Positions 16,935-26,262 of a stretch of DNA of 42,422 bases are shown one piece after another. The stretch covers positions 1 through 42,422 of the forward strand of contig CAJTEN010000036.1 of the NCBI GenBank assembly GCA_910575245.1, in the 5' to 3' direction. This DNA comes from Clostridia bacterium (GTDB lineage: Bacteria; Bacillota; Clostridia; Lachnospirales; Lachnospiraceae). The notes beneath the pieces are model-generated. The model saw only the letters and a program-made list of their open reading frames with translations, was not told the origin of the DNA and searched no databases. Positions within the stretch are counted from its first letter, which is position 1; each line of letters begins with the position of its first letter. A program made the translations under genes and the position numbers.

Positions 16935-19166
16935 CTAATCGGTTACTTTCTTTATCCTCTGCAAAGCATCGTTTAATGCCTTTATCTCCTCCGGCTTTAT
17001 CACATCCCCTGCCTGCTTCAGCATGCTCTGCAGGGTCATCCGCTGCATCATCCGCTGCAAGGCCGGATTGTCCTTGACACTCTCCGCCACATCCCCGCGG
17101 CTTGCAGTTGCTTTTGCCGTCAGCTTCTGTACAATGGCATTGGCTTCCGGGCTTTTCGCAATCTCTCCCAGCGTATCCCCCACAGAATAACAGTCTTCAT
17201 GAAAATCTTCTTTATCAAACCAGTTGACGATATCCCCTTCTTTGACAAAGAGATACTCCTTATTTATCTCATCTGCCTTTTTTACTATAATTTCATCCCT
17301 GTATTCCCCGGCCTGTGCAGCAACCTTGTGACTCCCTGAAATAGGAATCTCGAACTCAAATACCCTGCTGCCTTTCTGTTCCTCCACGAATATCCCATCC
17401 ACATACAATGCTACGGAAGGCTGGTTGGAATAAACTTTTATCTTTGTCACTTCTTCTGTACGGTCCACATACCGTCTGCCGCATATATGAATAAAATTTT
17501 CCCTGCTCCAATATGCTTTATATAAATAAAATGCGTCTTTTTTGGTTTTACGGTCGATCGTTACCAGGCCTTTTTGATTTTCACCATGCTTACCGCCCTC
17601 ATCTCTCCCATCTGCGGCAAAATCAAATAAATTCCACACATGGGTTGCCCATAACCATGGACGCTCCTCGATCATGCGGAGCATATGCTCATGGTATATA
17701 CACTGATACTCTTCCGTATAATCCCCCCTGTCAGGCTTTGCAGAATGGTACGCCGGGTTTGCATCCGCCCCATATTCAGAAAACCCGATACAACGTTCGG
17801 GATAAGCGCTGTGGTATTCATCAAAAAACTCATCCGTCTGCTTCATTTCCCCCAGATACCAGCCAAAATACAGATTGTAACTGTTAATATCCGGTATCTC
17901 CAGCATCGGGCTGTCAATTTCCAGCATAAATACATCTGCCATTACTGTCTTTCTGGTTTTATCCAGTTCATGGCACAAATCATTCAGTTCCCTGTGGTTT
18001 TCCAGCAGTTCTTCATTTACCGCACTGGCCGCCGTAATCTCATTGGAAAGCCCCCAGCAGATAATGGACGGATGGTTATAATTCTGAATGATAAGTTCCC
18101 GCATCTGGCTCAATGTGTTTTCCTTTCCCCCGTTCATATGCATGGTAATATAGGGGATTTCCGCCCACACAATGATCCCGTTCTCATCACACAGGTCGTA
18201 AAACTCCTGTGCATGCTGATAATGCGCCAGACGCAGCGTATTTGCACCAATCTCCTTAACAATATCCATATCCTCCTGGTGCATTGCAGGCGTTAAGGCA
18301 TTCCCTGCACCTTTTCGGTCCTGATGGCGGCTTACACCGCGGAGGGGGTAAGAACGTCCATTCAGGAAAAATCCTTCCTGCGGATCTATGCGGAAACTCC
18401 TGCATCCAAAACGCACTTCCACCGCATCCCCGCTCTCCAATTCTGCCCTTGCAGTATAGAGGTAAGGATCCTCCACACCGTCCCACAAATGTACTGCTTC
18501 AAGATGAAACTCCACTTTTGCATAGCCATCCGTAACAGCCGCCTGCTTTGTTTCATCTGCTACCGTAACCGTAACATATTCCGCACTGCCTTCCGCCCAG
18601 ATTTCCACAGTGACAACCGCGCTTGCAGTTTCTTCCCCATTCTCTGCCAATGTCACTACCGGGGTTACCTTGATTCCGTTCCCTCCGTAATAATCCATGG
18701 AAAAATGAGCTTTTGGAACTATGACAAGACGTACCATGCGGTACAACCCGCCATAAAAGGTAAAATCAGCTTTCTGCGGATACACACGGCTATTGTCTGA
18801 ATTGTCTACGGCAACCATTAATTCATTTCCCGTCTCAATAAGTTTTTCCGTAATATCTACACGGAATCTGGAATATCCCCCTTCATGGTGCGCCAGTTTT
18901 TCCCCATTTAAATAGACATCAGCTGTCATAGCCGCACCGTCAAACTCCAGATACGCCCTTTCCCCATCTTTCAGTTCCGGCCTCTGCAGTGCCAGACGAT
19001 ACCAGCAGGTTCCCCGGTAATAATCATTTCCACCGTCCTGCCCATCCGCAGCATTCCATGTGTGGGGCAAAGACACCAAAACTCCCTCTGCCACCCTGGC
19101 TTCCGCTATGCCCTTTACACCTTTTACAAAAATCCAGTTCTTATCCAGTTCCGTTACCTTCCTCAT
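16935..19166 (-). CDS. GH2 beta-galactosidase/beta-glucuronidase-like enzyme
   Basis: A 743-aa retaining glycosidase. Residues 40-155 are the jelly-roll sugar-binding domain (DVYLNGEKLAHHEGGYSRF), about 165-260 the immunoglobulin-like domain, and 262-560 the TIM barrel opening NGRSYPLRGVSRHQD. Acid/base E376 in WGLSNEIT and nucleophile E464 in GFSEYGADA are present. The C-terminal part (about 570-743) has an extra beta domain and an ankyrin-free helical tail with QRMMQRMT. No signal peptide. It starts at ATG 19166 behind AAAGGAG and leads the minus operon. Specificity between beta-galactoside and beta-glucuronide is not decided; I see no clear N-x-K glucuronidase signature. Confidence 0.88.
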   Translation of the reverse strand: MRKVTELDKNWIFVKGVKGIAEARVAEGVLVSLPHTWNAADGQDGGNDYYRGTCWYRLALQRPELKDGERAYLEFDGAAMTADVYLNGEKLAHHEGGYSRFRVDITEKLIETGNELMVAVDNSDNSRVYPQKADFTFYGGLYRMVRLVIVPKAHFSMDYYGGNGIKVTPVVTLAENGEETASAVVTVEIWAEGSAEYVTVTVADETKQAAVTDGYAKVEFHLEAVHLWDGVEDPYLYTARAELESGDAVEVRFGCRSFRIDPQEGFFLNGRSYPLRGVSRHQDRKGAGNALTPAMHQEDMDIVKEIGANTLRLAHYQHAQEFYDLCDENGIIVWAEIPYITMHMNGGKENTLSQMRELIIQNYNHPSIICWGLSNEITAASAVNEELLENHRELNDLCHELDKTRKTVMADVFMLEIDSPMLEIPDINSYNLYFGWYLGEMKQTDEFFDEYHSAYPERCIGFSEYGADANPAYHSAKPDRGDYTEEYQCIYHEHMLRMIEERPWLWATHVWNLFDFAADGRDEGGKHGENQKGLVTIDRKTKKDAFYLYKAYWSRENFIHICGRRYVDRTEEVTKIKVYSNQPSVALYVDGIFVEEQKGSRVFEFEIPISGSHKVAAQAGEYRDEIIVKKADEINKEYLFVKEGDIVNWFDKEDFHEDCYSVGDTLGEIAKSPEANAIVQKLTAKATASRGDVAESVKDNPALQRMMQRMTLQSMLKQAGDVIKPEEIKALNDALQRIKKVTD

Positions 19167-19405
19167 TACATGACTCCTTTCCGTTCTTTTACTATAGTTT
19201 AGATTTTACCTTCTTATCTATTTTCGTGTGTTTACTTTTTCCATAATCTGTTTTCAAATTAAGGAAATGCATAAAGATAACTATTTTAATAACATCAACA
19301 TGAATTATTTTACACTCAATATTTCTTCTTCCTCTATAATATAAATAACATCTCCAGCAAAAGTATCATTTGGAGCATACTATCATACAAGTAGGAGGGA
19401 TTTCA
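19167..19405. promoter_or_regulatory. Divergent promoter region between the GH2 operon and GH1
   Basis: This 239-bp gap contains both promoters. For GH1, a -10 TATAAT sits at 19335-19340 with a weak TTTACA (19309-19314) at a long 20-bp distance, so activation is likely. For the GH2 operon, a TATAGT is seen on the minus strand near 19190. The absence of good -35 boxes on both sides suggests a transcription activator such as the AraC-type regulator at 28133-29353. No obvious paired operator half-sites stand out by eye. Confidence 0.45.
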
Positions 19406-20692
19406 ATGGACAAATTTACACCTGATTTTCTTTTAGGAGCTGCAACCGCTGCACATCAGGTAGAGGGAAACAACACAAACAGCGACTGCTGGGCAATGGA
19501 ACAGATGGAACACAGCAGCTATACAGAGCCGTCTCTGGACGCAGTTGACCATTACCGCCGCTACCGCGAAGATATCCGCCTCATGGCAGATGCCGGTCTG
19601 AACGCCTATCGTTTTTCCGTAGAATGGGCCCGCATTGAACCCGAGGAAGGGCGCTTTAATGAAACCGAGGCGGCGCATTATCTGGATGTCATCCATTGCT
19701 GCAGAGAATATGGATTGGAACCAGTCCTGACCCTGCACCACTTTTCCAGTCCTAAATGGCTGATCGGAAAAGGCGGCTGGGAAGCAGAAACCACAATAGA
19801 TGACTTTGCACGTTATGTCCGCTATATTATCGCAAAGCTGGGGAGCGGACTAAATTATGTCTGTACCATCAATGAGGCAAATATGGGAATCCAGGTAGCT
19901 GCCATCGCCAGGCGGTATATGCGGCAAATGCAGGTTCAGGCTGCAAAAGCTCAGGCTGCTGACGGTACTGTCCAAGTCGGTATCAATCTGGAAAAAATGA
20001 TGGCAGGGCAGAAAGCCGCCGCCGAGGAAAATCTGAAAATATTCGGCGTGGAAAAGATTGAAAATTTCACTTCCCCGCGTACGCCAAAAGGCGATAAGAT
20101 CGTGTGTCTTGCCCATACGGCCGCCAAAGCCGTGATCAAAGAACTTTATCCCGATATAAAAGTCGGACTTACCTTAAGCCTCCACGATATTCAGCCTGTT
20201 GCCGGAGGAGCGGAAAATGCCTTAAAAGAATGGGATGATGAGTTTACCCACTACCTCCCTTATATTCAGAATGATGATTTTCTCGGTGTGCAGAACTACA
20301 CCCGTTCCCTCATAGGCCCGGATGGATCTCTTCCCACACCCGACGATGCAGAACTTACCCAGATGAATTATGAATTCTACCCGGAAGCATTAGAGCATGT
20401 CATCCGTAAAGTCGCCGAAGATTTCAAAGGAGATCTGATTGTCACGGAGAATGGCGTTGCCACGGATAATGACCAAAGGCGCATAGCTTTTATTGAACAG
20501 GCTCTTTTGGGCGTACAAAACTGTATTCATGCCGGGCTTCCGGTTAAGGGATACTTCCATTGGAGTCTTTTAGATAATTTTGAATGGCAGAAAGGTTACT
20601 CCATGACCTTTGGGCTGATTTCCGTTGACCGGAAAACCCAGACCCGGCATCCTAAGGAAAGCCTGGCATTCCTCGGAGGATTCCGCCAATAA
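19406..20692 (+). CDS. GH1 beta-glucosidase
   Basis: A 428-aa retaining glycosidase of the (beta/alpha)8 GH1 family. DFLLGAATAAHQVEG opens the barrel. The acid/base E157 sits in CTINEANMG (usual T-x-NEP; here NEA), and the nucleophile E348 in VTENG. It carries YRFSVEWARIEP and HWSLLDNFEW, both family hallmarks of the aglycone and glycone sites. I chose ATG 19406, which has a GTAGGAGGG site 6 nt upstream; an earlier in-frame ATG lacks one. It is intracellular (no signal) and would cleave beta-glucosides, not 6-phospho forms for which I see no PTS gene. Its TAA is part of the IS4 target duplication. Confidence 0.9.
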   Translation: MDKFTPDFLLGAATAAHQVEGNNTNSDCWAMEQMEHSSYTEPSLDAVDHYRRYREDIRLMADAGLNAYRFSVEWARIEPEEGRFNETEAAHYLDVIHCCREYGLEPVLTLHHFSSPKWLIGKGGWEAETTIDDFARYVRYIIAKLGSGLNYVCTINEANMGIQVAAIARRYMRQMQVQAAKAQAADGTVQVGINLEKMMAGQKAAAEENLKIFGVEKIENFTSPRTPKGDKIVCLAHTAAKAVIKELYPDIKVGLTLSLHDIQPVAGGAENALKEWDDEFTHYLPYIQNDDFLGVQNYTRSLIGPDGSLPTPDDAELTQMNYEFYPEALEHVIRKVAEDFKGDLIVTENGVATDNDQRRIAFIEQALLGVQNCIHAGLPVKGYFHWSLLDNFEWQKGYSMTFGLISVDRKTQTRHPKESLAFLGGFRQ

Positions 20693-20697
20693 CCTTA

Positions 20698-22284
20698 CTC
20701 AAACTTCCCACACCGTTTTGATGTGTTGAACCTTGAAAAATCAATACTTTAACCCATAAAAAAGGCACAAACCGCTTGCATATGGTATAATTGAATTACC
20801 AAAACCAATTACACAGCAAGGAGATTTATGCCATGTCAAGTATACCACAGATTACAGATAACGGAAACAACGTTTCGGATTTTGCCACAAAATTTATGAA
20901 AAGATTCCACATCGGCCGCTTTCTTTTCAAATGTAATGCCGGGAAAGAAAAAGGCATCCCTGTCATAGATATCTTCCGGTATCTTTTCTGCATGATGTTT
21001 TCCGACAGGAGCATCTATATGCAGATGAAGACCGGCACATTTGAAGGGGCATTCTCAAAAAATACCATCTACCGTTTTCTGAACGATGCAGGGATCAACT
21101 GGCAGCGCTTCACGATGCTGCTTTCCGCTGAAATCATCTGCCGTTTCATGAAGCCACTGACTGATGAAAAACGGAAAGATGTGTTTATCGTTGATGACAG
21201 TCTGTTTGACCGCTCCCGGTCCAAAAAGGCAGAGATGCTTGCCAGGGTTTTCGACCACTGTTCCATGAAATACCGATCCGGATTCCGGATGCTCACTCTG
21301 GGATGGTCGGACGGGAACTCCTTTATCCCGGTCAGCTACAGCCTGCTTTCAGCGGCGGAGGACAAAAACCTGCTTTGCGGGGGTAAGCCGCATGACGGCC
21401 GCTCCCTTGCGGGAAGAAGACGCCTCCAGTCACGGCGCAAAGCCACCGATGTCATGGTGGAGCTGATCCATTCCGCACAGCGTGCGGGCATCACGGCAAA
21501 ATTTGTCCTGTTCGATAGTTGGTTTTCAGCGCCCAAAACCATACTGGAACTGAAAAAGCAGGAGCATCTTGACACCATAGCCATGATGAAAAAAAGCAAG
21601 ACAAAATACAGATACCAGGGTGAAAGGCTCAATGTCAAAGAGATCTACAGCCGCAACAAGAAGCGGAGGGGACGTTCCCGCTATCTTCTGTCCGTACTTG
21701 TGGAGATCGAAAAGGATGGGGAAAGCATCCCTGCAAAGCTGGTATTCGTCCGCAATAAGAGCAAACGGAAGGACTGGTTGGTACTGGTGAGTACGGACAT
21801 CTCCATTTCGGAGGAAGAGATCATCCGTATTTATGGAAAGAGATGGGACATCGAGGTCTTTTTCAAAGCCTGCAAATCGTATTTGAAACTTGTGAAGGAA
21901 TACCGTGGGATTTCTTATGATGCCATGTGTGCCCATGTGTCCATTGTCTTTGCCCGTTATATGATGCTGTCGGTGGCGCAGCGAGAAAATGAGGATGACA
22001 AAACGATATGCGAACTCTGTTTCTGCTTGCTGGATGAAATGGAGGATATCACGTTCAGCCGTTCCATGTGCATCATCATAGGCGCACTGATGGATACTGT
22101 GATGGAGTATTTCCATATCACAGAATCGCAGCTGGAGGAATTCACAGCCAGCTTTGTTGAGCGTCTCCCAAAATACATGCAGGACGCATTGGAACGGAGA
22201 GAAACAGCCGCATAAGGGTATTTTGTGGACTAAAGTATTGATTTTTCAAGGTGCGAATCCCATTTTTGACGTGGGAAGTTTGAG
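20698..22284 (+). mobile_element. Complete IS4-family insertion sequence
   Basis: The 1587-bp element is bounded by CTCAAACTTCCCAC (20698-20711) and its inverse at the right end, with a second, inner matched block ACCTTGAAAAATCAATACTTTA on both sides. The 8-bp duplication TAACCTTA flanks it at 20690-20697 and 22285-22292. The left copy contains the GH1 stop codon. A single intact transposase is inside. These are direct observations and mark a recent insertion. Confidence 0.9.
20833..22215 (+). CDS. IS4-family DDE transposase
   Basis: A 460-aa transposase. DDE residues: D in FIVDDSLFDR (about 125), D in FVLFDSWFSAP (about 235) and E in YGKRWDIEVFFKACKSYLK, which matches the Y-(2)-R-(3)-E-(6)-K signature of IS4. 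The frame is unbroken. ATG 20833 lies behind AAGGAGA. Flanked by the terminal repeats described for the element. Confidence 0.92.
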   Translation: MSSIPQITDNGNNVSDFATKFMKRFHIGRFLFKCNAGKEKGIPVIDIFRYLFCMMFSDRSIYMQMKTGTFEGAFSKNTIYRFLNDAGINWQRFTMLLSAEIICRFMKPLTDEKRKDVFIVDDSLFDRSRSKKAEMLARVFDHCSMKYRSGFRMLTLGWSDGNSFIPVSYSLLSAAEDKNLLCGGKPHDGRSLAGRRRLQSRRKATDVMVELIHSAQRAGITAKFVLFDSWFSAPKTILELKKQEHLDTIAMMKKSKTKYRYQGERLNVKEIYSRNKKRRGRSRYLLSVLVEIEKDGESIPAKLVFVRNKSKRKDWLVLVSTDISISEEEIIRIYGKRWDIEVFFKACKSYLKLVKEYRGISYDAMCAHVSIVFARYMMLSVAQRENEDDKTICELCFCLLDEMEDITFSRSMCIIIGALMDTVMEYFHITESQLEEFTASFVERLPKYMQDALERRETAA

Positions 22285-22333
22285 TAACCTTATTTCCTGC
22301 ACAAAACAACCCTCAATTATCATATAATCATAT

Positions 22334-22359
22334 GCGGGGCAACCAAAAAACGGCCCCGC
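22334..22359 (+). terminator. Likely native terminator of GH1, displaced by the IS
   Basis: GCGGGGC (22334-22340) pairs with GCCCCGC (22353-22359). Removing the IS and one target copy would place this hairpin about 45 bases after the GH1 stop. The T-run is absent, so the terminator is imperfect. 22360-22592 has no gene; a small stem near 22555-22577 is weak. Confidence 0.45.
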
Positions 22360-22592
22360 CAAACAAGCCAATGGAATTTCTGCCCTTTTCTGTCATGTAC
22401 GCATGTTTTCTTTCATCTCCCCTCCTTCCTTTAAACACATAAAAAACGCCAGAGCTCCCTATCTTCTAAGACCTGACGATAGAAAGCCTGACGTATTATC
22501 TCTTTACCCGGTGGCAAAACAGAAACGTTAACCAATGAGTATATTACAATAACTATGCCTGATAACAACGGCATTTTTATATATTATGTAAC

Positions 22593-24071
22593 CTATGCCC
22601 CTTGCTGTACAGCCGCCTTCTTATCTGCAATACGCTTCTGAACTTCAACCATTTCTTCCTTACCCAGCGTGCAAAAGCGCATAGCAAGCAAAGTGATTCC
22701 CCATCCCAATAGAGGCATACCATACATGAGAGACAAAGTCATCCAGAAAATGCCTCCTGTCAATTCATCCGTTGGCTGCGGCATAGTCTCCCGATAGCCA
22801 ATCAAAGCAATCGCACTGGTAACAATAAGCGCACTTACAGAAGACACCAGCTTGTCAATCAGGCTATAAACGCCGGATACCACAGCCGGAATATACTTGC
22901 CACCACGATCCAGTTCATAGTCAATAACATCGGCCATAAAAGCATTATTTCCAGTGGTAACACACATCTTCGTAGCATTTAACGCCAAGGTCAGGATTAC
23001 ATAAATTATCATCAGCGGTAAGGCAACCGAAATGCTGCGTGTATTCCCTCCCACATGCAGGAAAACAAAGAAAAGAATTGTCGCACAAGTCACATAAATA
23101 CACATATAAGTCCAGGTGACAATTGTTTTCTTATTTCCATGCTTTCCAGCATACTTTGCGCCGATAAATGCAAACAGAATGGAAGGTATAATACTTACTG
23201 TGGTCAATGTGGTAGAAATCGACATATCACCAATGATAATACCGCCCATCATAGTAGAAACAATAGACTGGCTTGCTATCTGCTGTGTAATTTTATCAGA
23301 AGCGCCGGCGGCAATGTAGCACTGCAGCGGACGATTATTTTTCAATACTTCCAGCATGTCTTTCAGCTTAAGTTTCTCCTTCCTTGCCGTAGTACCTGCA
23401 AAGTTTTCCGGTTTATCAAATTCTGAAATACCAATACAGGTAGCGATAAGGCCAACGGCCGATACCGCAATAGTTACCCAGCAGACAGCAGCCAGAAATT
23501 CCAGATTGAATCCTCCGTATTTCGGCATCAATGTCACATAATAGATCATGTTTAGAGCTATCGGAACCACGTAATTGAAGATAGTGCTCCAAACACCTAC
23601 CATTGGACGCTGCTTCGGATCATTCGTCATCAGGGCAAATAATGTCTGCCCGGTCATGTTGTACAACGTATAACCGATAATGTAGACAACATACAGCAGT
23701 ACAAAAACTGCAATACCGTGTCCTTTGCCCGCTGCCCAATTATACATCATCAACGTCGCAAGAACCATAATCAGCCAGCCGCTGACTAACAGAATACGCA
23801 CTTTCCCAAAACGGGTATTGACTTTGTCATAGATAAAAGCAAGCAGCGGGTCGGTGACCGCATCAAAGATACGAGTAAAAGTCAAAATCCCCCCGACAGC
23901 TACCGTAGCAATCCCAAAACCAATGCTGGCCGTATAGCTTGCCAAACCGATCAGGCAATAAAACCCCATACCGACAAATCCACTGGCAGCAACCATCACA
24001 ATCTGCCACAACCTGGCCCGGCGATACTGTACGCCGTCAATTTCACTCTGGCTTGATTTGTTTAACCCCAT
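22593..24071 (-). CDS. GPH-family sugar:cation symporter (MelB-like)
   Basis: A 492-aa, twelve-helix transporter of the glycoside-pentoside-hexuronide family. Helix 1-2 region carries AVTDPLLAFIYDKVNTRFGKVR (family motif D-P-x-x-G/A-x-x-x-D near residues 70-80). The cytoplasmic loop with FDKPENFAGTTARKEKLKLKDML separates the two halves, and helices 11-12 end in QKRIADKK. It would import a (di)saccharide or small glycoside with Na+ or H+ for the intracellular hydrolases. It has AAAGGAGG before ATG 24071. It is transcribed on its own, opposite to GH1. Confidence 0.88.
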   Translation of the reverse strand: MGLNKSSQSEIDGVQYRRARLWQIVMVAASGFVGMGFYCLIGLASYTASIGFGIATVAVGGILTFTRIFDAVTDPLLAFIYDKVNTRFGKVRILLVSGWLIMVLATLMMYNWAAGKGHGIAVFVLLYVVYIIGYTLYNMTGQTLFALMTNDPKQRPMVGVWSTIFNYVVPIALNMIYYVTLMPKYGGFNLEFLAAVCWVTIAVSAVGLIATCIGISEFDKPENFAGTTARKEKLKLKDMLEVLKNNRPLQCYIAAGASDKITQQIASQSIVSTMMGGIIIGDMSISTTLTTVSIIPSILFAFIGAKYAGKHGNKKTIVTWTYMCIYVTCATILFFVFLHVGGNTRSISVALPLMIIYVILTLALNATKMCVTTGNNAFMADVIDYELDRGGKYIPAVVSGVYSLIDKLVSSVSALIVTSAIALIGYRETMPQPTDELTGGIFWMTLSLMYGMPLLGWGITLLAMRFCTLGKEEMVEVQKRIADKKAAVQQGA

Positions 24072-24101
24072 AACAAAAATCCTCCTTTGAATTTAGTAAA
24101 T

Positions 24102-24114
24102 TGATTCGAAATCA
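24102..24114. promoter_or_regulatory. TGATT-TCG-AATCA dyad upstream of the symporter gene
   Basis: A perfect 5-bp inverted repeat around three bases lies about 30 bases before the symporter ATG, with a TATAAT-like -10 on the minus strand just upstream of it (about 24126-24131). It may be an operator for a sugar-responsive regulator. The -35 is not evident. Confidence 0.4.
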
Positions 24115-24245
24115 TCTGACTTTATTATACAAAAAGGGATTTTTGCATTCGTTCGACAATTAATTATTTCTTTCATTTTTTAATGAATCTAAAAAAATTC
24201 TTAATTATTTCCATCACTTTACAATATACCCCAAGCAAAAGCCAT

Positions 24246-25583
24246 TTACTCCGCATGCATGCACTTATGCAGTTGACAAAACAGGACCGATCCCCCAATG
24301 GCTACTGACAATAAGTCTGCCGCCATATGGGCAGCTGCAATACCAGACATCCCCATAAAAGCATGAAACAGGTATAAAAACGGTATTAACAATACCCCCT
24401 GTCTCAGCAGGGACATAACCGTTGCCAAAAGCGCCTTACCGGAAGCCTGCATGAAGTTGGTGCTCAAATAGTAAATGCCGATCATCGGACTCGCAACCAC
24501 AAGAAACAGTACCAGTCCTTCACCCAGATGCGCAACAGCAATATCCTTGATAAACATACTGATAATCTGATGACGGCATAAATAACAGAATCCTCCCGTT
24601 ACTATTCCAACTCCAATCGTCAGAACCGCAACCTTTTGTATCACTTCTTTCAGACGGGGAATATCTTTCGCACCATAGTTATATGCCAATAGAGGCTGTA
24701 TCCCTATGCAGATCCCCATCTGGAGCATCGCGATCAACATCGTAGTTTTTCCCGCTGCAGCCATGGCAGCTATGGCATCCGTTCCATAAGTGCCAAGCAG
24801 CCTGTTGGAAAAAGTAGATGCAAAGCCAGACAAAATACTACTCAATGCATTCGGCATTCCCAGGGCAAGAATCTGAAACAACAGTCGAAAATTCTTTCCT
24901 GCCAAATGGGCATTCATATTGAGAACCGTCGCTTTCTTCCACATAAAATAAGCATAGTACAATGTTCCCACAATATTACCTATGACCGTTGCAACAGCCG
25001 CACCGGCAACCCCCATTCCCATTACCAAAATAAACAGAGGATCTAAAACCATATTGGTCAGCGTTGCAATCATGCCTCCTGTCATCCCCTGCCTGACTGC
25101 TCCTTCTGCCCTGATGATCGTTCCAAGCGTTGTGGATGCCAGCAAAAAAGGAACCCCCAAAGCACAAATGCCCATATAGGATTCCGCATAAGGCAAGAAC
25201 TCCTCCGTGGCTCCAAGCAGCGGTAAAACTGCGTTCTTTGTCAGAAGCAAAACCACTGTGATCAATAAACCAAAACCAACACTTCCCCATCCGCAGAGAC
25301 TGGCATAAGTTTTTGCCCGCTTTATATCATCACTCCCCAACGCACCGGCAATCAACGCACATCCGCCACTTCCCAGCATGGTCGCCACTGCCGCCGCCAC
25401 TGAAAACAGCGGCCCTACCACAGAAACTGCCGCCACCTGATTATAATCTCCTAACTGGCCGACAAAAAACATATCTGTCATATTATACAGAATCATAACC
25501 AATATAATAATTACAGAAGGAATTGCCAGAGAAAAAATAGATTTCCATACAGACTGTCTCCGGAATAGTTTTTCATATTGCAT
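24246..25583 (-). CDS. MATE-family efflux transporter
   Basis: A 445-aa, twelve-helix protein of the MATE (NorM/DinF-like) exporter family. Family traits: helix 1 with SLAIPSVIIILVMILYNMTDMFFVGQLGD, the internal repeat ASTFSNRLLGTYGTDAIAAMAA in the second half, and GICIGIQPLLAYNYGA. It would export cationic drugs or metabolites with Na+ or H+. The gene follows DUF4097 by 14 bases, and those bases are almost wholly a run of ten G, which also contains the ribosome site. So the start-codon context may vary by slippage. No truncation is seen. Confidence 0.88.
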   Translation of the reverse strand: MQYEKLFRRQSVWKSIFSLAIPSVIIILVMILYNMTDMFFVGQLGDYNQVAAVSVVGPLFSVAAAVATMLGSGGCALIAGALGSDDIKRAKTYASLCGWGSVGFGLLITVVLLLTKNAVLPLLGATEEFLPYAESYMGICALGVPFLLASTTLGTIIRAEGAVRQGMTGGMIATLTNMVLDPLFILVMGMGVAGAAVATVIGNIVGTLYYAYFMWKKATVLNMNAHLAGKNFRLLFQILALGMPNALSSILSGFASTFSNRLLGTYGTDAIAAMAAAGKTTMLIAMLQMGICIGIQPLLAYNYGAKDIPRLKEVIQKVAVLTIGVGIVTGGFCYLCRHQIISMFIKDIAVAHLGEGLVLFLVVASPMIGIYYLSTNFMQASGKALLATVMSLLRQGVLLIPFLYLFHAFMGMSGIAAAHMAADLLSVAIGGSVLFCQLHKCMHAE

Positions 25584-25588
25584 CTTTG

Positions 25589-25598
25589 CCCCCCCCCC
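25589..25598 (-). repeat. G10 homopolymer in the ribosome binding site of the MATE gene
   Basis: On the coding strand ten G precede CAAAG-ATG of the MATE gene, and the first G belongs to the upstream stop codon. This run supplies the Shine-Dalgarno bases. Slipped-strand changes of its length would alter spacing and strength. Whether it varies in the population cannot be told here. Confidence 0.6.
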
Positions 25599-26251
25599 TA
25601 ACCCACACTCTTTTCATCTATAAATCCAACTGCAATATCGCCTGTCTGAGAGCGGATATTTATGAGTTTACCGCCGCGATGGACTACGGAAGGCAGAGAA
25701 CATTTACCATGATCCGTATGGCAATCCAGCAAATACGCACTGACTCCTTCTAAGCAAAGACAGTCAATATTGCCATTGCTTGTAGATATCCGGATACCCT
25801 TTCCGCTTTTCACGCTATGCATGGTAACCGCCCCGCTCTGACTGCTCAAATCATACTGCTGAATATCCGTTGCAGAAATATCAATCGTGCCAGCGGTCGT
25901 TTTTATCCATATGGAACAAGAACCTGTTATCCCAACTACCCTCACGCTTTCGTCCATACTCTCAATCTGTATCCGTCCCCCAAATTCGGATGGCAGCTCC
26001 AAAGTAAGCTCTTTATCCGCTTTTAACTGAATCAAACCAATTATGCCATACAAAGCAATGGCACCACGATCTTTTACAGACAATCTTTTACCATCAAGGA
26101 CTGCCTCTGTTGTCCGGCGTTTCGTATCGGCCCAGCGCAATACAATATCTTTATCATTGCCGGCTGTCACATTCACTTGGGATAACCGGCTTTTAATTTG
26201 AATTTCTGACACCTCGTCAATAGAAAATCTCTTGACCGTTTCCATAAACAT
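25598..26251 (-). CDS. DUF4097-like beta-helix protein
   Basis: A 217-aa protein of short repeating strands ending in patterns such as VNVTAGNDKDIVLRW, TTAGTIDISATDI, SQSGAVTMHSV and TSNGNIDCLCL: each turn has the G-x-(I/V) rhythm of DUF4097 ('putative adhesin') domains. No signal peptide or membrane helix is visible here, so the usual envelope-stress role is uncertain. I start at ATG 26251, which has GAGAGGAAT upstream; a GTG fifteen bases earlier is possible. It overlaps nothing but lies 11 bases behind the GH35-like remnant and 14 before MATE, so the three share a transcript. Confidence 0.6.
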   Translation of the reverse strand: MFMETVKRFSIDEVSEIQIKSRLSQVNVTAGNDKDIVLRWADTKRRTTEAVLDGKRLSVKDRGAIALYGIIGLIQLKADKELTLELPSEFGGRIQIESMDESVRVVGITGSCSIWIKTTAGTIDISATDIQQYDLSSQSGAVTMHSVKSGKGIRISTSNGNIDCLCLEGVSAYLLDCHTDHGKCSLPSVVHRGGKLINIRSQTGDIAVGFIDEKSVG

Positions 26252-26262
26252 ATTCCTCTCTT

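Noticed and set aside
22555..22577. Terminator after the symporter gene
   Set aside because: Only a 5-bp stem with a mixed T stretch; too weak to list.
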